NCBI GenBank assembly: GCA_002423395.1
Contig: DIVZ01000009.1
Location: forward strand, 1-43,203
Direction of reading: 5' to 3'
Length of the DNA stretch: 43,203 bases
DNA from: Eubacteriaceae bacterium UBA6119
GTDB taxonomy: Bacteria; Bacillota; Clostridia; Eubacteriales; UBA1433
Part shown: positions 7,157 to 16,048 of the stretch, in pieces
Layout: each line of letters starts with the position of its first letter
How positions within the stretch are numbered: position 1 is the first letter of the stretch
Program-made: the position numbers and the translations under genes
Notes under the pieces: model-generated
The model's input: only the letters and a program-made list of their open reading frames with translations
The model's database searches: none
What the model was told of the DNA's origin: nothing

Positions 7157-7906
7157 ATGGAGAAATTTAAAATTAACAATATTAATTTATGGTACGAGAA
7201 TTTTCAGGCGCTTAAAGATATTAATTTAGATATATCCGCAAATGAAATCACAGCTTTTATAGGGCCGTCCGGCTGCGGAAAATCGACGCTGTTAAAATCG
7301 CTTAACAGAATGAATGATTTAATAGAGGGATGCAGAATCAAGGGTAAAATTTTGCTTGACGATGAGGATATATACGGAAGCATTGACGTAAACATGCTTA
7401 GGAAAAGAGTGGGAATGGTGTATCAAAAGCCAAATCCTTTTCCGATGAGCATTTATGACAATATAGCTTTCGGACCGCGAACGCATGGTGTGAAGTCAAA
7501 GCTTAAACTGGATGAAATTGTGGAGAAATCACTGCACGACGCGGCAATATGGGATGAAGTAAAAGACAGGCTGAAAAAAAACGCGCTCGGGCTTTCGGGC
7601 GGACAGCAGCAGAGACTTTGCATAGCGAGAGCTCTTGCGGTACAGCCCGAGGTGCTGCTTATGGACGAGCCGACAAGCGCGCTTGACCCGATATCGACAT
7701 CTAAAATAGAAGAACTTGCAGGCGAATTGAAAAAAGATTATACTATTGTTATAGTCACGCATAATATGCAGCAAGCTGCAAGGATATCGGATAAGACGGC
7801 GTTTTTTTTACTCGGAGAAATAATAGAATATAATAACACTGACAGATTATTTTCGGTGCCGAAAGACAAAAGAACGGAAGATTATATAACCGGGAGGTTT
7901 GGTTGA
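7157..7906 (+). CDS. pstB: phosphate ABC transporter ATPase PstB
   Basis: 249-residue ATP-binding subunit that powers PstCA. The Walker A motif GPSGCGKST is at 36-44, the Q-loop region in VYQKPNPFPMSIYDN, the signature LSGGQQQR at 146-153, Walker B LLMDEPTSALD with D170/E171, and the switch histidine in VTHNMQQAARISD. The NPFPMSIYDN block is specific to the PstB subfamily. A weak ribosome binding site (GAGG) lies in the pstA end. The stop codon overlaps the phoU start. Confidence 0.96.
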   Translation: MEKFKINNINLWYENFQALKDINLDISANEITAFIGPSGCGKSTLLKSLNRMNDLIEGCRIKGKILLDDEDIYGSIDVNMLRKRVGMVYQKPNPFPMSIYDNIAFGPRTHGVKSKLKLDEIVEKSLHDAAIWDEVKDRLKKNALGLSGGQQQRLCIARALAVQPEVLLMDEPTSALDPISTSKIEELAGELKKDYTIVIVTHNMQQAARISDKTAFFLLGEIIEYNNTDRLFSVPKDKRTEDYITGRFG

Positions 7907-8556
7907 TGAGAAACAAATTTGACGAGCAGCTTGAAAATCTTAATCTGGAGCTTATTAAAATGGGAGCGCTTTGCGAAGACGCCATAACGGCGTCGATGAG
8001 AGCGCTGCTTGACGGCGATAATGATATGATTATAAAGACAACGGAGATTGAAAAGGAAATTGACGATAAAGAAAGATATATAGAAGCTCTATGCATGAAG
8101 CTGCTTTTGAAGCAGCAGCCTGTCGCAAGCGATTTGCGGCTGATATCATCTGCTTTAAAAATGATTTCCGACATGGAGCGAATAGGAGACCAGGCTGCGG
8201 ATATAGCGGAAATTACTAAATTTATTAAAAATAACAATACAAAGAGCATTCTTCACATAAAAGATATGGCTGACGCGGCAATTAAAATGGTTACGGACAG
8301 TATAGATTCTTATGTTAAAAAAGATTTGGCGCTTGCAAAATATGTTATGCAGTACGATGATGTTGTCGACAAATTGTTTAGCGAAGTGAGAAAAGAACTT
8401 ATAGTGCTTGTGTATCAGAACCAAAGATACGGAGAATTGTGTCTTGATATTTTGATGATCGCAAAATATCTGGAAAGAATAGGCGACCATGCAGTTAATA
8501 TCGCGGAATGGGTGGAGTACTCCATTACGGGCAACCATAAAAGTTATGAGGATTAA
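7906..8556 (+). CDS. phoU: phosphate uptake regulator PhoU
   Basis: 216-residue cytoplasmic all-helical protein with two PhoU repeats. Each carries the metal-binding signature: MERIGDQAADIAE in the first and LERIGDHAVNIAE in the second. PhoU links PstSCAB transport state to the histidine kinase and limits phosphate import. I choose ATG 7906, which overlaps the pstB stop by one base and has GGGAGG about nine bases upstream; the in-frame TTG at 7903 is less likely. A 24-base gap separates it from the response regulator gene, so all belong to one transcript. Confidence 0.94.
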   Translation: MRNKFDEQLENLNLELIKMGALCEDAITASMRALLDGDNDMIIKTTEIEKEIDDKERYIEALCMKLLLKQQPVASDLRLISSALKMISDMERIGDQAADIAEITKFIKNNNTKSILHIKDMADAAIKMVTDSIDSYVKKDLALAKYVMQYDDVVDKLFSEVRKELIVLVYQNQRYGELCLDILMIAKYLERIGDHAVNIAEWVEYSITGNHKSYED

Positions 8557-8580
8557 ATATAGTATTGCAAAGGCGGCGTT

Positions 8581-9258
8581 ATGATTTATTTAGTTGAAGA
8601 CGATAAAAATATTAGAGAACTGGTAATATATACACTGAATAATACAGGCCTAAAAGCGCAGGGTTTTGAAAAACCGTCATATTTCTTTAAAGCAATGGAG
8701 CAGAAAACTCCGAGCGTAATAATACTTGATATAATGCTTCCCGAGCAGGACGGACTGGAAATTTTAAGAAAACTGCGCGCATCGGCGGTTAGCAACAAAA
8801 TACCGATAATAATGCTTACAGCAAAAGACAGCGAATATGATAAGGTGACGGGGCTTGACTTCGGCGCTGACGATTATGTCACAAAACCTTTCGGAATGAT
8901 GGAGCTTGTCGCCAGAATAAAAGCTCTTATGAGACGAACAGAGGATACCAAACAATTGCAAACTTACTCAATTGGAGAATTGTTTGTTGACCCTGCAAAA
9001 CATACGATAAAATCATGCGGAGAAGAAGTTAATTTAACATATAAGGAATTTGAGCTTCTTTGTTTTTTAATGGAAAATCAGGATCATGTATTTTCGCGCG
9101 ATCAGCTGCTGAATAAAATATGGGGATATGACTTTGACGGAGAAAGCAGAACAGTGGATGTACATATAAGAACGCTGCGGCAAAAACTTGGAAAATGCGG
9201 CGATTATATTCAGACAATTCGCGGAATTGGCTATAAAATAGGAGGCACGGAGAATTGA
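8581..9258 (+). CDS. phoP: OmpR-family response regulator of the phosphate regulon (PhoP/PhoB)
   Basis: 225 residues. The receiver domain (1-118) has acidic residues E6/D7/D8, the phospho-acceptor D50 in VIILDIMLPEQDG, the switch threonine in IIMLTAK and the lysine in YVTKPFG. The C-terminal winged-helix DNA-binding domain (about 128-223) shows LTYKEFELLCFL and RTVDVHIRTLRQKLG. When phosphorylated by the kinase encoded next, it should bind the TTHAYA repeats at 4409-4425. Position after phoU and before the kinase makes the phosphate role firm. The name phoB would be equally acceptable. Confidence 0.93.
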   Translation: MIYLVEDDKNIRELVIYTLNNTGLKAQGFEKPSYFFKAMEQKTPSVIILDIMLPEQDGLEILRKLRASAVSNKIPIIMLTAKDSEYDKVTGLDFGADDYVTKPFGMMELVARIKALMRRTEDTKQLQTYSIGELFVDPAKHTIKSCGEEVNLTYKEFELLCFLMENQDHVFSRDQLLNKIWGYDFDGESRTVDVHIRTLRQKLGKCGDYIQTIRGIGYKIGGTEN

Positions 9259-10916
9259 CCAAACGAATTTTTTGGCATATTTTTGTTGTTGCCGTAATTG
9301 TTTTAGTTGCAAGCGTTGCGATGATTGTCGGAGCGCTGTATGAATATTACTCGAGTCAATATATAAGCCAGCTTAAAAATGAAGCTGTATATATTTCCCA
9401 GGGAATGGAAGAAAATAACAATTATTTAAAAAATCTGCATAATAAAACGGATAATACACGCATTACATGGATTAATTCTTCCGGCGCAGTATTATACGAC
9501 AATACCGCCGACGCGGCAAAAATGGAAAACCACAGCAACAGAGAAGAATTTGTTGAAGCGATGACTAGCGGTCAGGGCGAGAGTATAAGATATTCAAAAA
9601 CACTGTCGGAAGACACAATATATTATGCAACAAAACTCAGTAACGGAACGGTATTAAGAGTGTCAAGCACAAAGCATTCGCTTCTTGCTTTGGTGTACGG
9701 TATGCTAAGGTATATAATACTGATACTTTTATGTGCAATAGCCTTATCCGCTTTTTTGGCGTACAGTGTTTCCAAACGAATTGTCAGACCGTTAAACGAG
9801 CTTGATTTTGATTATCCCGAAGAAGCGGTGACTTATGAGGAACTAAGCCCGATGCTTGCGCGCATTTCAAAACAAAACAAACAGATACACGCGCAGATGG
9901 CGGAGCTGGAACGAAAACAGCATGAATTTTCCACTATTATAGAAAACATGAAAGAAGGACTTTTGATAGTCGATAAAAAAACCGATATTTTATCATACAA
10001 TACCAGTGCGATTAATTTGTTGGGGGCAAGTGAATCCGTTAAAAATAAAAGCGCGCTTACGCTTAACAGGAGCGGAAGTTTTCGAAAAGCAATTGAACTT
10101 TCGCTTTCGGGGCAGCATAACGAGCAGACAATGTTTTACGGCGGAAGAACATATAAGCTTATGAGCAACCCTGTATACGAAAAAGCGCAGGTAGTAGGGG
10201 CGATTATTATTATAATGGACGTTTCTGAAAAAGAAGAGCGTGAAAAATTAAGACGCGAATTTACAGCGAATGTAAGCCATGAGTTAAAAACGCCGCTCAC
10301 ATCCATATCGGGTTATGCCGAAATAATTAAAAACGGCATTGCCAAGCCTGAAGACACAAAAAACTTCGCGGCAAACATTTATGAAGAGTCCCAGCGGCTC
10401 ATAATGCTTATTGAAGATATTATAAAATTATCGCAGCTTGATGAGAACACGACTTTATTTGAAAAACAGGAAGTTAATCTTGCGGACATAGCAGAAAGCG
10501 TGTGCGCCAGATTGAAGCCCGAGGCAGATAAAAAGCGTGTATCAATTGAGCTTGACGCTCAAAAGTTATCAGTATCAGGAGTTTATAAGATACTGGATGA
10601 AATGGTATATAATTTGGTGGATAACGCCATAAAATATAATATTGACGGCGGCAGGGTAAAAGTTAAAATTGAAAATAACAATACTGGTGTTATGTTGTCC
10701 GTTGAAGATAGCGGTATAGGCATTGCCGCGGATGAAGCCGACAGAGTATTTGAACGATTTTACAGAGTTGATAAAAGCCACAGCAAAGAAATAACAGGCA
10801 CGGGATTGGGGCTTTCTATTGTAAAGCACGCAGCAATTTATCATGACGCTAAAATTTCACTTTCAAGCAAGCTAGGCGCGGGAACAAAAGTTAGCATTCA
10901 ATTTAAACAAGTCTAA
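9255..10916 (+). CDS. phoR: phosphate-regulon sensor histidine kinase PhoR
   Basis: 553 residues. An N-terminal helix (about 5-29) and a second at about 146-170 bracket an extracytoplasmic sensor region. A linker, a PAS domain (about 222-325), the dimerisation domain with phospho-acceptor H342 in VSHELKTPLTS, and the ATPase domain (NLVDNAIKYN, DSGIGI, GTGLGLSIVKHA) follow. The start is TTG 9255, overlapping the regulator stop by four bases, with GGAGG at 9241-9245. It completes the seven-gene phosphate operon. Length is typical of PAS-containing PhoR proteins. Confidence 0.93.
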   Translation: MTKRIFWHIFVVAVIVLVASVAMIVGALYEYYSSQYISQLKNEAVYISQGMEENNNYLKNLHNKTDNTRITWINSSGAVLYDNTADAAKMENHSNREEFVEAMTSGQGESIRYSKTLSEDTIYYATKLSNGTVLRVSSTKHSLLALVYGMLRYIILILLCAIALSAFLAYSVSKRIVRPLNELDFDYPEEAVTYEELSPMLARISKQNKQIHAQMAELERKQHEFSTIIENMKEGLLIVDKKTDILSYNTSAINLLGASESVKNKSALTLNRSGSFRKAIELSLSGQHNEQTMFYGGRTYKLMSNPVYEKAQVVGAIIIIMDVSEKEEREKLRREFTANVSHELKTPLTSISGYAEIIKNGIAKPEDTKNFAANIYEESQRLIMLIEDIIKLSQLDENTTLFEKQEVNLADIAESVCARLKPEADKKRVSIELDAQKLSVSGVYKILDEMVYNLVDNAIKYNIDGGRVKVKIENNNTGVMLSVEDSGIGIAADEADRVFERFYRVDKSHSKEITGTGLGLSIVKHAAIYHDAKISLSSKLGAGTKVSIQFKQV

Positions 10917-10970
10917 ATAATTATGTTATATTTGTTATTTAATATCGTTTTATTAAATATATGCAAAAAA

Positions 10971-10999
10971 TTGTGCTCTGATATAATTTGTGTTATAAT
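10971..10999 (+). promoter_or_regulatory. sigma-A type promoter
   Basis: TTGTGC (10971-10976) and TATAAT (10994-10999) with a 17-base spacer, 35 bases before the next start codon. Confidence 0.7.
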
Positions 11000-11033
11000 T
11001 AATATCACATAAAAATTATAAAGGATGTGTAAT

Positions 11034-12149
11034 ATGGATATAAACAATTCGATACTTTCTTTCGGAGATTATTTTTTATTGACACTAAAAACTAGCAAAA
11101 AAAAGTTTTTGCAATTATTTATAGTAGCTTTTATTTATATGGCAGCAATTATAATAATAATACTTCTATGTTTTATTCCAATTGGATTTGCAATATCTCA
11201 TTATATGCCTACAGATTTATTTCAAAATTCAGATGCCATGCAGTCCTATTTGACATCAGACACATATATTTACCAGATATTGGCTTTACTGCCTATTTTA
11301 TTTATTGCTTATATTGTATTTGTTTTTTTTAATATGCTTTTTTTATGCATAGAACTTTCTGCGATTTATATTATAACAGATTCGTTTATCAATAATAGAA
11401 AACGTAATTTTGGCAGTATTTTAGCATTTGCTTTTAAAAGGGCTTTCCCGACTCTGGGAACATATGCACTATTAATGATTATAATGATAGGGATTTCCAT
11501 AGCGTATTCTGCGTTAATATTTGCCATATCACAGTTTAACTCGTCAGGATTTGGTTATGGTTATGGCAGTTATTGGCAAGTAATATTATACATAATTACT
11601 TTATGCGCTATGATATACATCAGCATAATTTACTCAATGTCAATATTTTCCCGAGTTAAATATAAATTATGCGCCATTGATTCGTTAAGGTATTCAAGAG
11701 TGATTACAAAAGGTAAAAGGGGTAAAATATTAGGCAATATTCTTTTGATGGCTTTAATCAGTGTTGTTATATTGATATTGCTTGCATTTGCTTTTGTATA
11801 TCTGTTTTATTATCATGAAGTTGTATCTGTGATTATTATATATTTGATTGCGATGCTGATACAAATGATATTAAATGTATTTTGGGCGATTATGTTTATT
11901 AATTTTGATAATGTTAAAGGCAAAGATATTATTAATACTGAATTTCCTAGTGTCGTAAATATAAAAGACGCTTATTTCCAAACCGGAGAAGCCGAACAGG
12001 ATTATACATACAATCAAAATAATGCACAGCAGACAAATGTTCCTGTTCAAAATAGTACTACAGAAGAACACCATGAGCCGGCCCCCGTGCAAAGCGGCGA
12101 GCAGGCAGATATGCAGCCTGCAGACACCGAGACAGACGGTAATATATAG
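11034..12149 (+). CDS. polytopic membrane protein with acidic cytoplasmic-type tail
   Basis: 371 residues of unknown function. About six long hydrophobic helices lie between residues 20 and 300, with a glycine/tyrosine-rich loop (SGFGYGYGSYW) midway. The C-terminal 60 residues are hydrophilic and rich in Q, E, P and H. I start at ATG 11034, for which AAGGATG (11021-11027) is well placed; the ATG at 11025 would overlap that site. The gene has its own promoter and no obvious terminator. After the TAG stop the same frame stays open for 19 codons of similar composition to a TAA at 12207-12209, so the stop may be a recent nonsense mutation in a longer tail. Confidence 0.75.
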   Translation: MDINNSILSFGDYFLLTLKTSKKKFLQLFIVAFIYMAAIIIIILLCFIPIGFAISHYMPTDLFQNSDAMQSYLTSDTYIYQILALLPILFIAYIVFVFFNMLFLCIELSAIYIITDSFINNRKRNFGSILAFAFKRAFPTLGTYALLMIIMIGISIAYSALIFAISQFNSSGFGYGYGSYWQVILYIITLCAMIYISIIYSMSIFSRVKYKLCAIDSLRYSRVITKGKRGKILGNILLMALISVVILILLAFAFVYLFYYHEVVSVIIIYLIAMLIQMILNVFWAIMFINFDNVKGKDIINTEFPSVVNIKDAYFQTGEAEQDYTYNQNNAQQTNVPVQNSTTEEHHEPAPVQSGEQADMQPADTETDGNI

Positions 12150-12261
12150 CACAAAGACCTGCCTTCCCAAGAGCCTGCAAGTACAGACGATAAAATCACC
12201 ACAGAATAAACGGCATAGTCTGACAAGGAAATTGAAATTTATAACAAATTATTAAATTTTA

Positions 12262-12289
12262 TTGAAATATTTATAAATTATGTTATAAT
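12262..12289 (+). promoter_or_regulatory. sigma-A type promoter of the zinc-ribbon gene
   Basis: TTGAAA (12262-12267), 16-base spacer, TATAAT (12284-12289). The predicted 5' untranslated leader is unusually long, about 115 bases. Confidence 0.65.
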
Positions 12290-12337
12290 CGGATTTAAGC
12301 ATTCCATATGCTGAAAACGTGTTCTGAACCTGCTATC

Positions 12338-12404
12338 CTTCCTTTATTTATTTACCAATATAAAGAGAAAAGAGCACAGAGTACAGAGGAATAAATAAAG
12401 GAGG
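12338..12404 (+). promoter_or_regulatory. leader hairpin masking the ribosome binding site
   Basis: TCCTTTATTTATT (12340-12352) pairs perfectly with AATAAATAAAGGA (12390-12402). Flanking U-G and C-G pairs extend the stem to 12338/12404. The strong ribosome binding site AAGGAGG (12398-12404) is thus wholly inside the stem. The loop is about 36 bases and purine-rich. Translation of the downstream gene should need unfolding by temperature, a ligand, a protein or an alternative fold. Confidence 0.65.
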
Positions 12405-12412
12405 AAAATCGA

Positions 12413-12568
12413 ATGGCTGACAAAACTCTCAAATGCAAAGACTGCGGAAACGACTTTGTCTTCACAGAAGGCGAACAGGCTTTTTACAAAGAAAAAGGCT
12501 TTGAAAACGAACCTGTAAGATGTCCTAATTGCAGACGCAGCAAAAAACAACAGAGAAATTCAAGATAA
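12413..12568 (+). CDS. small zinc-ribbon protein
   Basis: 51-residue basic protein. Two CxxC knuckles (C8/C11 in CKDCG and C37/C40 in CPNC) should bind one zinc ion. The middle, FVFTEGEQAFYKEKGF, matches my recollection of the probable zinc-ribbon family zf-trcl, common in Firmicutes. Role unknown; nucleic-acid or ribosome contact is plausible from the basic C terminus (RRSKKQQR). AAGGAGG sits eight bases before the ATG but lies in a long hairpin. Promoter and terminator show that it is a single-gene unit. Confidence 0.85.
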   Translation: MADKTLKCKDCGNDFVFTEGEQAFYKEKGFENEPVRCPNCRRSKKQQRNSR

Positions 12569-12579
12569 TTACTCAAATT

Positions 12580-12608
12580 AAAAAGCGCTGAATATCGGCG
12601 CTTTTTTT
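12580..12608 (+). terminator. Rho-independent terminator of the zinc-ribbon gene
   Basis: AAAAAGCGC (12580-12588) pairs with GCGC and the following T residues (12598-12606); the run of seven T extends to 12608. Confidence 0.85.
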
Positions 12609-12652
12609 ATTAGTTAAAAATATAAACTTGTTAATTAATTTATATAAATATA

Positions 12653-12680
12653 TTTACAAATTATGGAGATAGTATATAAT
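12653..12680 (+). promoter_or_regulatory. promoter of the RHH regulator (and probably clpB)
   Basis: TTTACA (12653-12658), 16-base spacer, TATAAT (12675-12680). The predicted transcription start is near 12687, which makes the upstream ATG at 12663 untenable as a start codon. Confidence 0.55.
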
Positions 12681-12698
12681 AAAGAAGAGGTGATGAAG

Positions 12699-13355
12699 AT
12701 GGCTAAAAATATGTACAGCCTGATGCTTATGGATGAGGTTGTAATGCAGATAGACAGGATTGCCGCACATAACAGCACTAACCGATCGAATTTAATAAAT
12801 GAGATTTTAGCGGATTATGTGTCTTTTATTACACCACAGAGGCATATACAAAATATATTTGAAAGCATTAGCGCAATTATTGATGATGTCTCGGCGCTGA
12901 CGGTGCAGGATATGGCGGCAAGTTCTGTTATATGCATAAAAAGCGCGCTAAGCTATAAATACAGACCGACTATAAGATATTCGGTTGAATTGTTTTCCGA
13001 TAATAATAGCTTGGGGGAACTGCGTGTGACTTTCAGAACACAAAGCGCGGAGCTTTTAATGGAAATAACACACTTTTTAAGTTTGTGGATGCAGCTTGAA
13101 GATCATCATATAAGTAAATTCGATTTACACGGAGGCATAACATACGCGCTTGAACAGGGCAGATTTAAACGGAGACTGATGTACCCCAAAAACAGTTCGC
13201 TGCACAACAGCGATGAGGTAAGCAAAGCTATTACTGACTATATTCAGATGTTTGACGAAATTTTAAAAGGATATCTAAACGGTGAATATAATACCGATGA
13301 GGATGTAGAATACAGGTATTTAAATTACCTGAAAAGCGGAATAGCAGTAATATAG
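12699..13355 (+). CDS. ribbon-helix-helix protein with C-terminal domain of unknown function
   Basis: 218 residues. The first 45 have the pattern of a ribbon-helix-helix DNA-binding domain: a short strand YSLMLMDEV, helix VMQIDRIAAHNST, then NRSNLINEILADYVSFI. Residues 60-218 are a domain I do not recognise. Start at ATG 12699: GAGGTG lies six bases upstream, and the promoter -10 falls inside any longer reading. Only 46 bases separate it from clpB, without a terminator, so it is probably co-transcribed. It may control its own promoter and hence clpB; that is inference. Confidence 0.75.
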   Translation: MAKNMYSLMLMDEVVMQIDRIAAHNSTNRSNLINEILADYVSFITPQRHIQNIFESISAIIDDVSALTVQDMAASSVICIKSALSYKYRPTIRYSVELFSDNNSLGELRVTFRTQSAELLMEITHFLSLWMQLEDHHISKFDLHGGITYALEQGRFKRRLMYPKNSSLHNSDEVSKAITDYIQMFDEILKGYLNGEYNTDEDVEYRYLNYLKSGIAVI

Positions 13356-13377
13356 CATTTTATATTTTGAAAAATCA

Positions 13378-13394
13378 CCTTTATAAAAGGAGGG
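13378..13394 (+). promoter_or_regulatory. small hairpin overlapping the clpB ribosome binding site
   Basis: CCTTT (13378-13382) pairs with AAAGG (13386-13390) across a 3-base loop, covering the left half of AAAGGAGGG. It is weak, so temperature-sensitive masking is only a possibility. Confidence 0.3.
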
Positions 13395-13401
13395 ATTAAT
13401 A

Positions 13402-16005
13402 ATGAACACAAAACAATACACACAAAAATCATTGGAAGCAATTGAAAACGCGCAGAAAATTGCTATTGAAAACGGCAATATGCAAACAGAACAGGAGCAT
13501 TTGCTTTACGCGCTTATAGACCAGGACGGCGGGCTTATCGGTCAGCTGATGGTTAAAATGAACATTGACGCTGACGATATGCTGGCGGAGATTGACGGAT
13601 ATATTTCCAAAATGCCCAGAGTGTCGGGACCGGGAAGAGAAGCGGGTAAAGTTTATATCTCGCAGTCTGTTGACAAAGCTTTAATAAAAGCGCAGCAGGA
13701 AGCGGATAAAATGAATGACGATTATATTTCGGTGGAGCATTTAATGCTCGGAATTATATCTAACGCTAACGACAATGTAAAATCGCTGTTTAAAAAATAC
13801 GGCATAAACAACAACAGCTTTCTTGCGTCTTTGCAGACGGTTAGAAGCCACAACAGGGTAACATCGGATAATCCTGAAAATACTTACGATTCGCTGAATA
13901 AATACGGCTATAACTTAGTAGAAAAAGCAAGACAGCAGAAACTTGACCCGGTTATAGGCAGGGACAATGAAATAAGAAATGTAATAAGGATACTTTCAAG
14001 GAAGACAAAAAATAATCCCGTGCTTATAGGAGAGCCGGGAGTAGGTAAGACGGCGATTGTAGAAGGGCTTGCTATAAGAATAGTAAGGGGAGACGTGCCC
14101 GAAGGGCTTAAAGACAAGACAATATTCGCTCTCGACATGGGTGCTTTAATTGCCGGCGCGAAATTTAGAGGCGAATTTGAAGAGCGTTTAAAAGCCGTGC
14201 TTAATGAGATTAAAGAAAGCGACGGACAGATAATATTATTTATCGATGAGCTTCATACAATTGTGGGCGCGGGCAAAACTGAAGGAGCAATGGACGCGGG
14301 CAACTTGCTTAAGCCTATGCTTGCCAGAGGGGAGCTTCACTGCATAGGAGCGACCACTATTAACGAATACAGAAAATATATTGAAAAAGACTCGGCGCTG
14401 GAAAGACGGTTTCAGCCTGTATACGCAGACGAGCCGACTGTTGAGGACACAATATCTATCTTACGCGGACTGAAAGAAAGATATGAGGTATTTCACGGCG
14501 TGCAGATAACGGACGCGGCGCTTATTTCGGCGGCTATGCTGTCGCACAGATACATTACGGACAGATTTTTGCCTGACAAAGCGATAGACTTAGTCGACGA
14601 AGCGTGCGCAATGATAAGAACGGAAATTGACTCAATGCCTTTGGAACTTGACGAGATTGCAAGAAAGATTATGCAGAATGAAATTGAAGAGACTGTTTTG
14701 AAAAAAGAAAAAGATAAACTTTCTGTTGAAAGGCTTGCTGAACTTCAAAGAGAGATTGCGGAACAAAAGGCGAAATTCAGCGCGATGAAAGCTCAATGGG
14801 AAAATGAGAAAAACAGTATAAGCAATGTGGCGAAGCTGAAAGAAGAGCTTAAGGAAGTAAACGCTCAAATTGAACGGCTTGAACAAAGTTACGAGCTTGA
14901 CAAAATAGCGGAATTGAAATACGGCAAAATTCCCGAACTGCAGAAAAAAATAAAAGAAGCGGAAAGCAAAACGGTTAAGATATCAGATAACAAACTGCTT
15001 AGGGATAAAGTGACCGAGGAAGAGATTGCTAAAATTGTAGCCAGATGGACGGGAATACCGGTAACAAAACTAATGGAAGGTGAAAGACAGAAGATACTCG
15101 GTCTTGATACGAGACTGCACAAAAGGGTTATCGGGCAGGATGATGCCGTGCAAAAAGTAACTCAAGCAATAATTCGCTCGCGTGCAGGGATAGGCGACCC
15201 GAAGAGACCTATAGGATCATTCTTGTTTTTAGGTCCGACAGGAGTGGGCAAGACGGAGCTTGCGAAAGCATTGGCGGAAGATTTGTTTGATGATGAGGGC
15301 AACATAATAAGAATTGATATGAGCGAATATATGGAAAAGCATTCCGTGTCGCGACTTGTCGGAGCGCCTCCGGGTTATATCGGATACGATGAAGGCGGTC
15401 AGCTTACGGAAGCTGTAAGGCGCAAGCCATATTCGGTAGTTTTATTTGACGAAGTGGAGAAAGCGCATCCAGATGTGTTTAACATACTGCTGCAAATTCT
15501 TGACGACGGAAGGATAACGGATTCCAAAGGCAGAACAGTAGATTTTAAAAACACGATAATAATACTTACGTCCAATATAGGCTCGGTTTATCTGCTGGAC
15601 GGAATTGACAAAAACGGAGAAATTACCGATATTGCCAAAGCTCAGGTTGAGCAGCTGCTGAAGCAGAGCTTCAGGCCGGAATTTTTAAACAGGCTGGATG
15701 AGATTATATTCTACAAGCCTCTTACAAAAGAAGAGATTGCAGCGATACTTGAGATACTTATAGGCAGATTAAACGACAGGCTAAAAGAACAGCAGCTTAG
15801 CATAAAACTTTCGGCTAAAGCCAAAGATTATATTATAGCTAACGGATACGACCCAATATACGGCGCAAGGCCGCTTAAGAGATTTTTGCAAAGCAAGGTG
15901 GAAACGTTAGTCGGGAAAATGATACTTAAGCACAATATGCTTCCCGGAAGCGTTATAGCTGTAGATTATAACGGTCAAGAACTTGTCGGAGAAATTGAAA
16001 GCTAA
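13402..16005 (+). CDS. clpB: ATP-dependent disaggregase ClpB
   Basis: 867-residue AAA+ chaperone that threads aggregated proteins together with DnaK. The order is complete. The N-terminal Clp_N repeats are at about 1-150. The first ATPase has Walker A GEPGVGKT at 210-217 and Walker B IILFIDELHTIVGAG. The coiled-coil middle domain (about 405-520) distinguishes ClpB from ClpA/ClpC. The second ATPase has GPTGVGKT at 611-618 and VVLFDEVEKAHPDV, followed by the ClpB C-terminal domain. AAAGGAGGG precedes the ATG at eight bases, partly folded into a small hairpin with CCTTT at 13378-13382. No CIRCE or CtsR-type operator was noticed nearby. A strong terminator follows. Confidence 0.97.
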   Translation: MNTKQYTQKSLEAIENAQKIAIENGNMQTEQEHLLYALIDQDGGLIGQLMVKMNIDADDMLAEIDGYISKMPRVSGPGREAGKVYISQSVDKALIKAQQEADKMNDDYISVEHLMLGIISNANDNVKSLFKKYGINNNSFLASLQTVRSHNRVTSDNPENTYDSLNKYGYNLVEKARQQKLDPVIGRDNEIRNVIRILSRKTKNNPVLIGEPGVGKTAIVEGLAIRIVRGDVPEGLKDKTIFALDMGALIAGAKFRGEFEERLKAVLNEIKESDGQIILFIDELHTIVGAGKTEGAMDAGNLLKPMLARGELHCIGATTINEYRKYIEKDSALERRFQPVYADEPTVEDTISILRGLKERYEVFHGVQITDAALISAAMLSHRYITDRFLPDKAIDLVDEACAMIRTEIDSMPLELDEIARKIMQNEIEETVLKKEKDKLSVERLAELQREIAEQKAKFSAMKAQWENEKNSISNVAKLKEELKEVNAQIERLEQSYELDKIAELKYGKIPELQKKIKEAESKTVKISDNKLLRDKVTEEEIAKIVARWTGIPVTKLMEGERQKILGLDTRLHKRVIGQDDAVQKVTQAIIRSRAGIGDPKRPIGSFLFLGPTGVGKTELAKALAEDLFDDEGNIIRIDMSEYMEKHSVSRLVGAPPGYIGYDEGGQLTEAVRRKPYSVVLFDEVEKAHPDVFNILLQILDDGRITDSKGRTVDFKNTIIILTSNIGSVYLLDGIDKNGEITDIAKAQVEQLLKQSFRPEFLNRLDEIIFYKPLTKEEIAAILEILIGRLNDRLKEQQLSIKLSAKAKDYIIANGYDPIYGARPLKRFLQSKVETLVGKMILKHNMLPGSVIAVDYNGQELVGEIES

Positions 16006-16018
16006 GTTAATAATAAAG

Positions 16019-16048
16019 AAAATCCCTCAATAAATGGGGGATTTTTTT
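16019..16048 (+). terminator. Rho-independent terminator of clpB
   Basis: Stem AAAATCCC plus wobble pair (16019-16028) with the complementary stretch 16036-16045, loop AATAAAT, then T residues to 16048. Confidence 0.85.

Noticed and set aside
12022..12255. 77-codon open frame overlapping the end of the membrane-protein gene
   Set aside because: Out of frame with the real tail, no ribosome binding site, and no protein-like pattern. The in-frame continuation after the TAG is the more interesting signal.
12663..12698. Twelve extra N-terminal codons on the RHH protein
   Set aside because: The promoter -10 (12675-12680) lies inside them, and the ribosome binding site fits ATG 12699.
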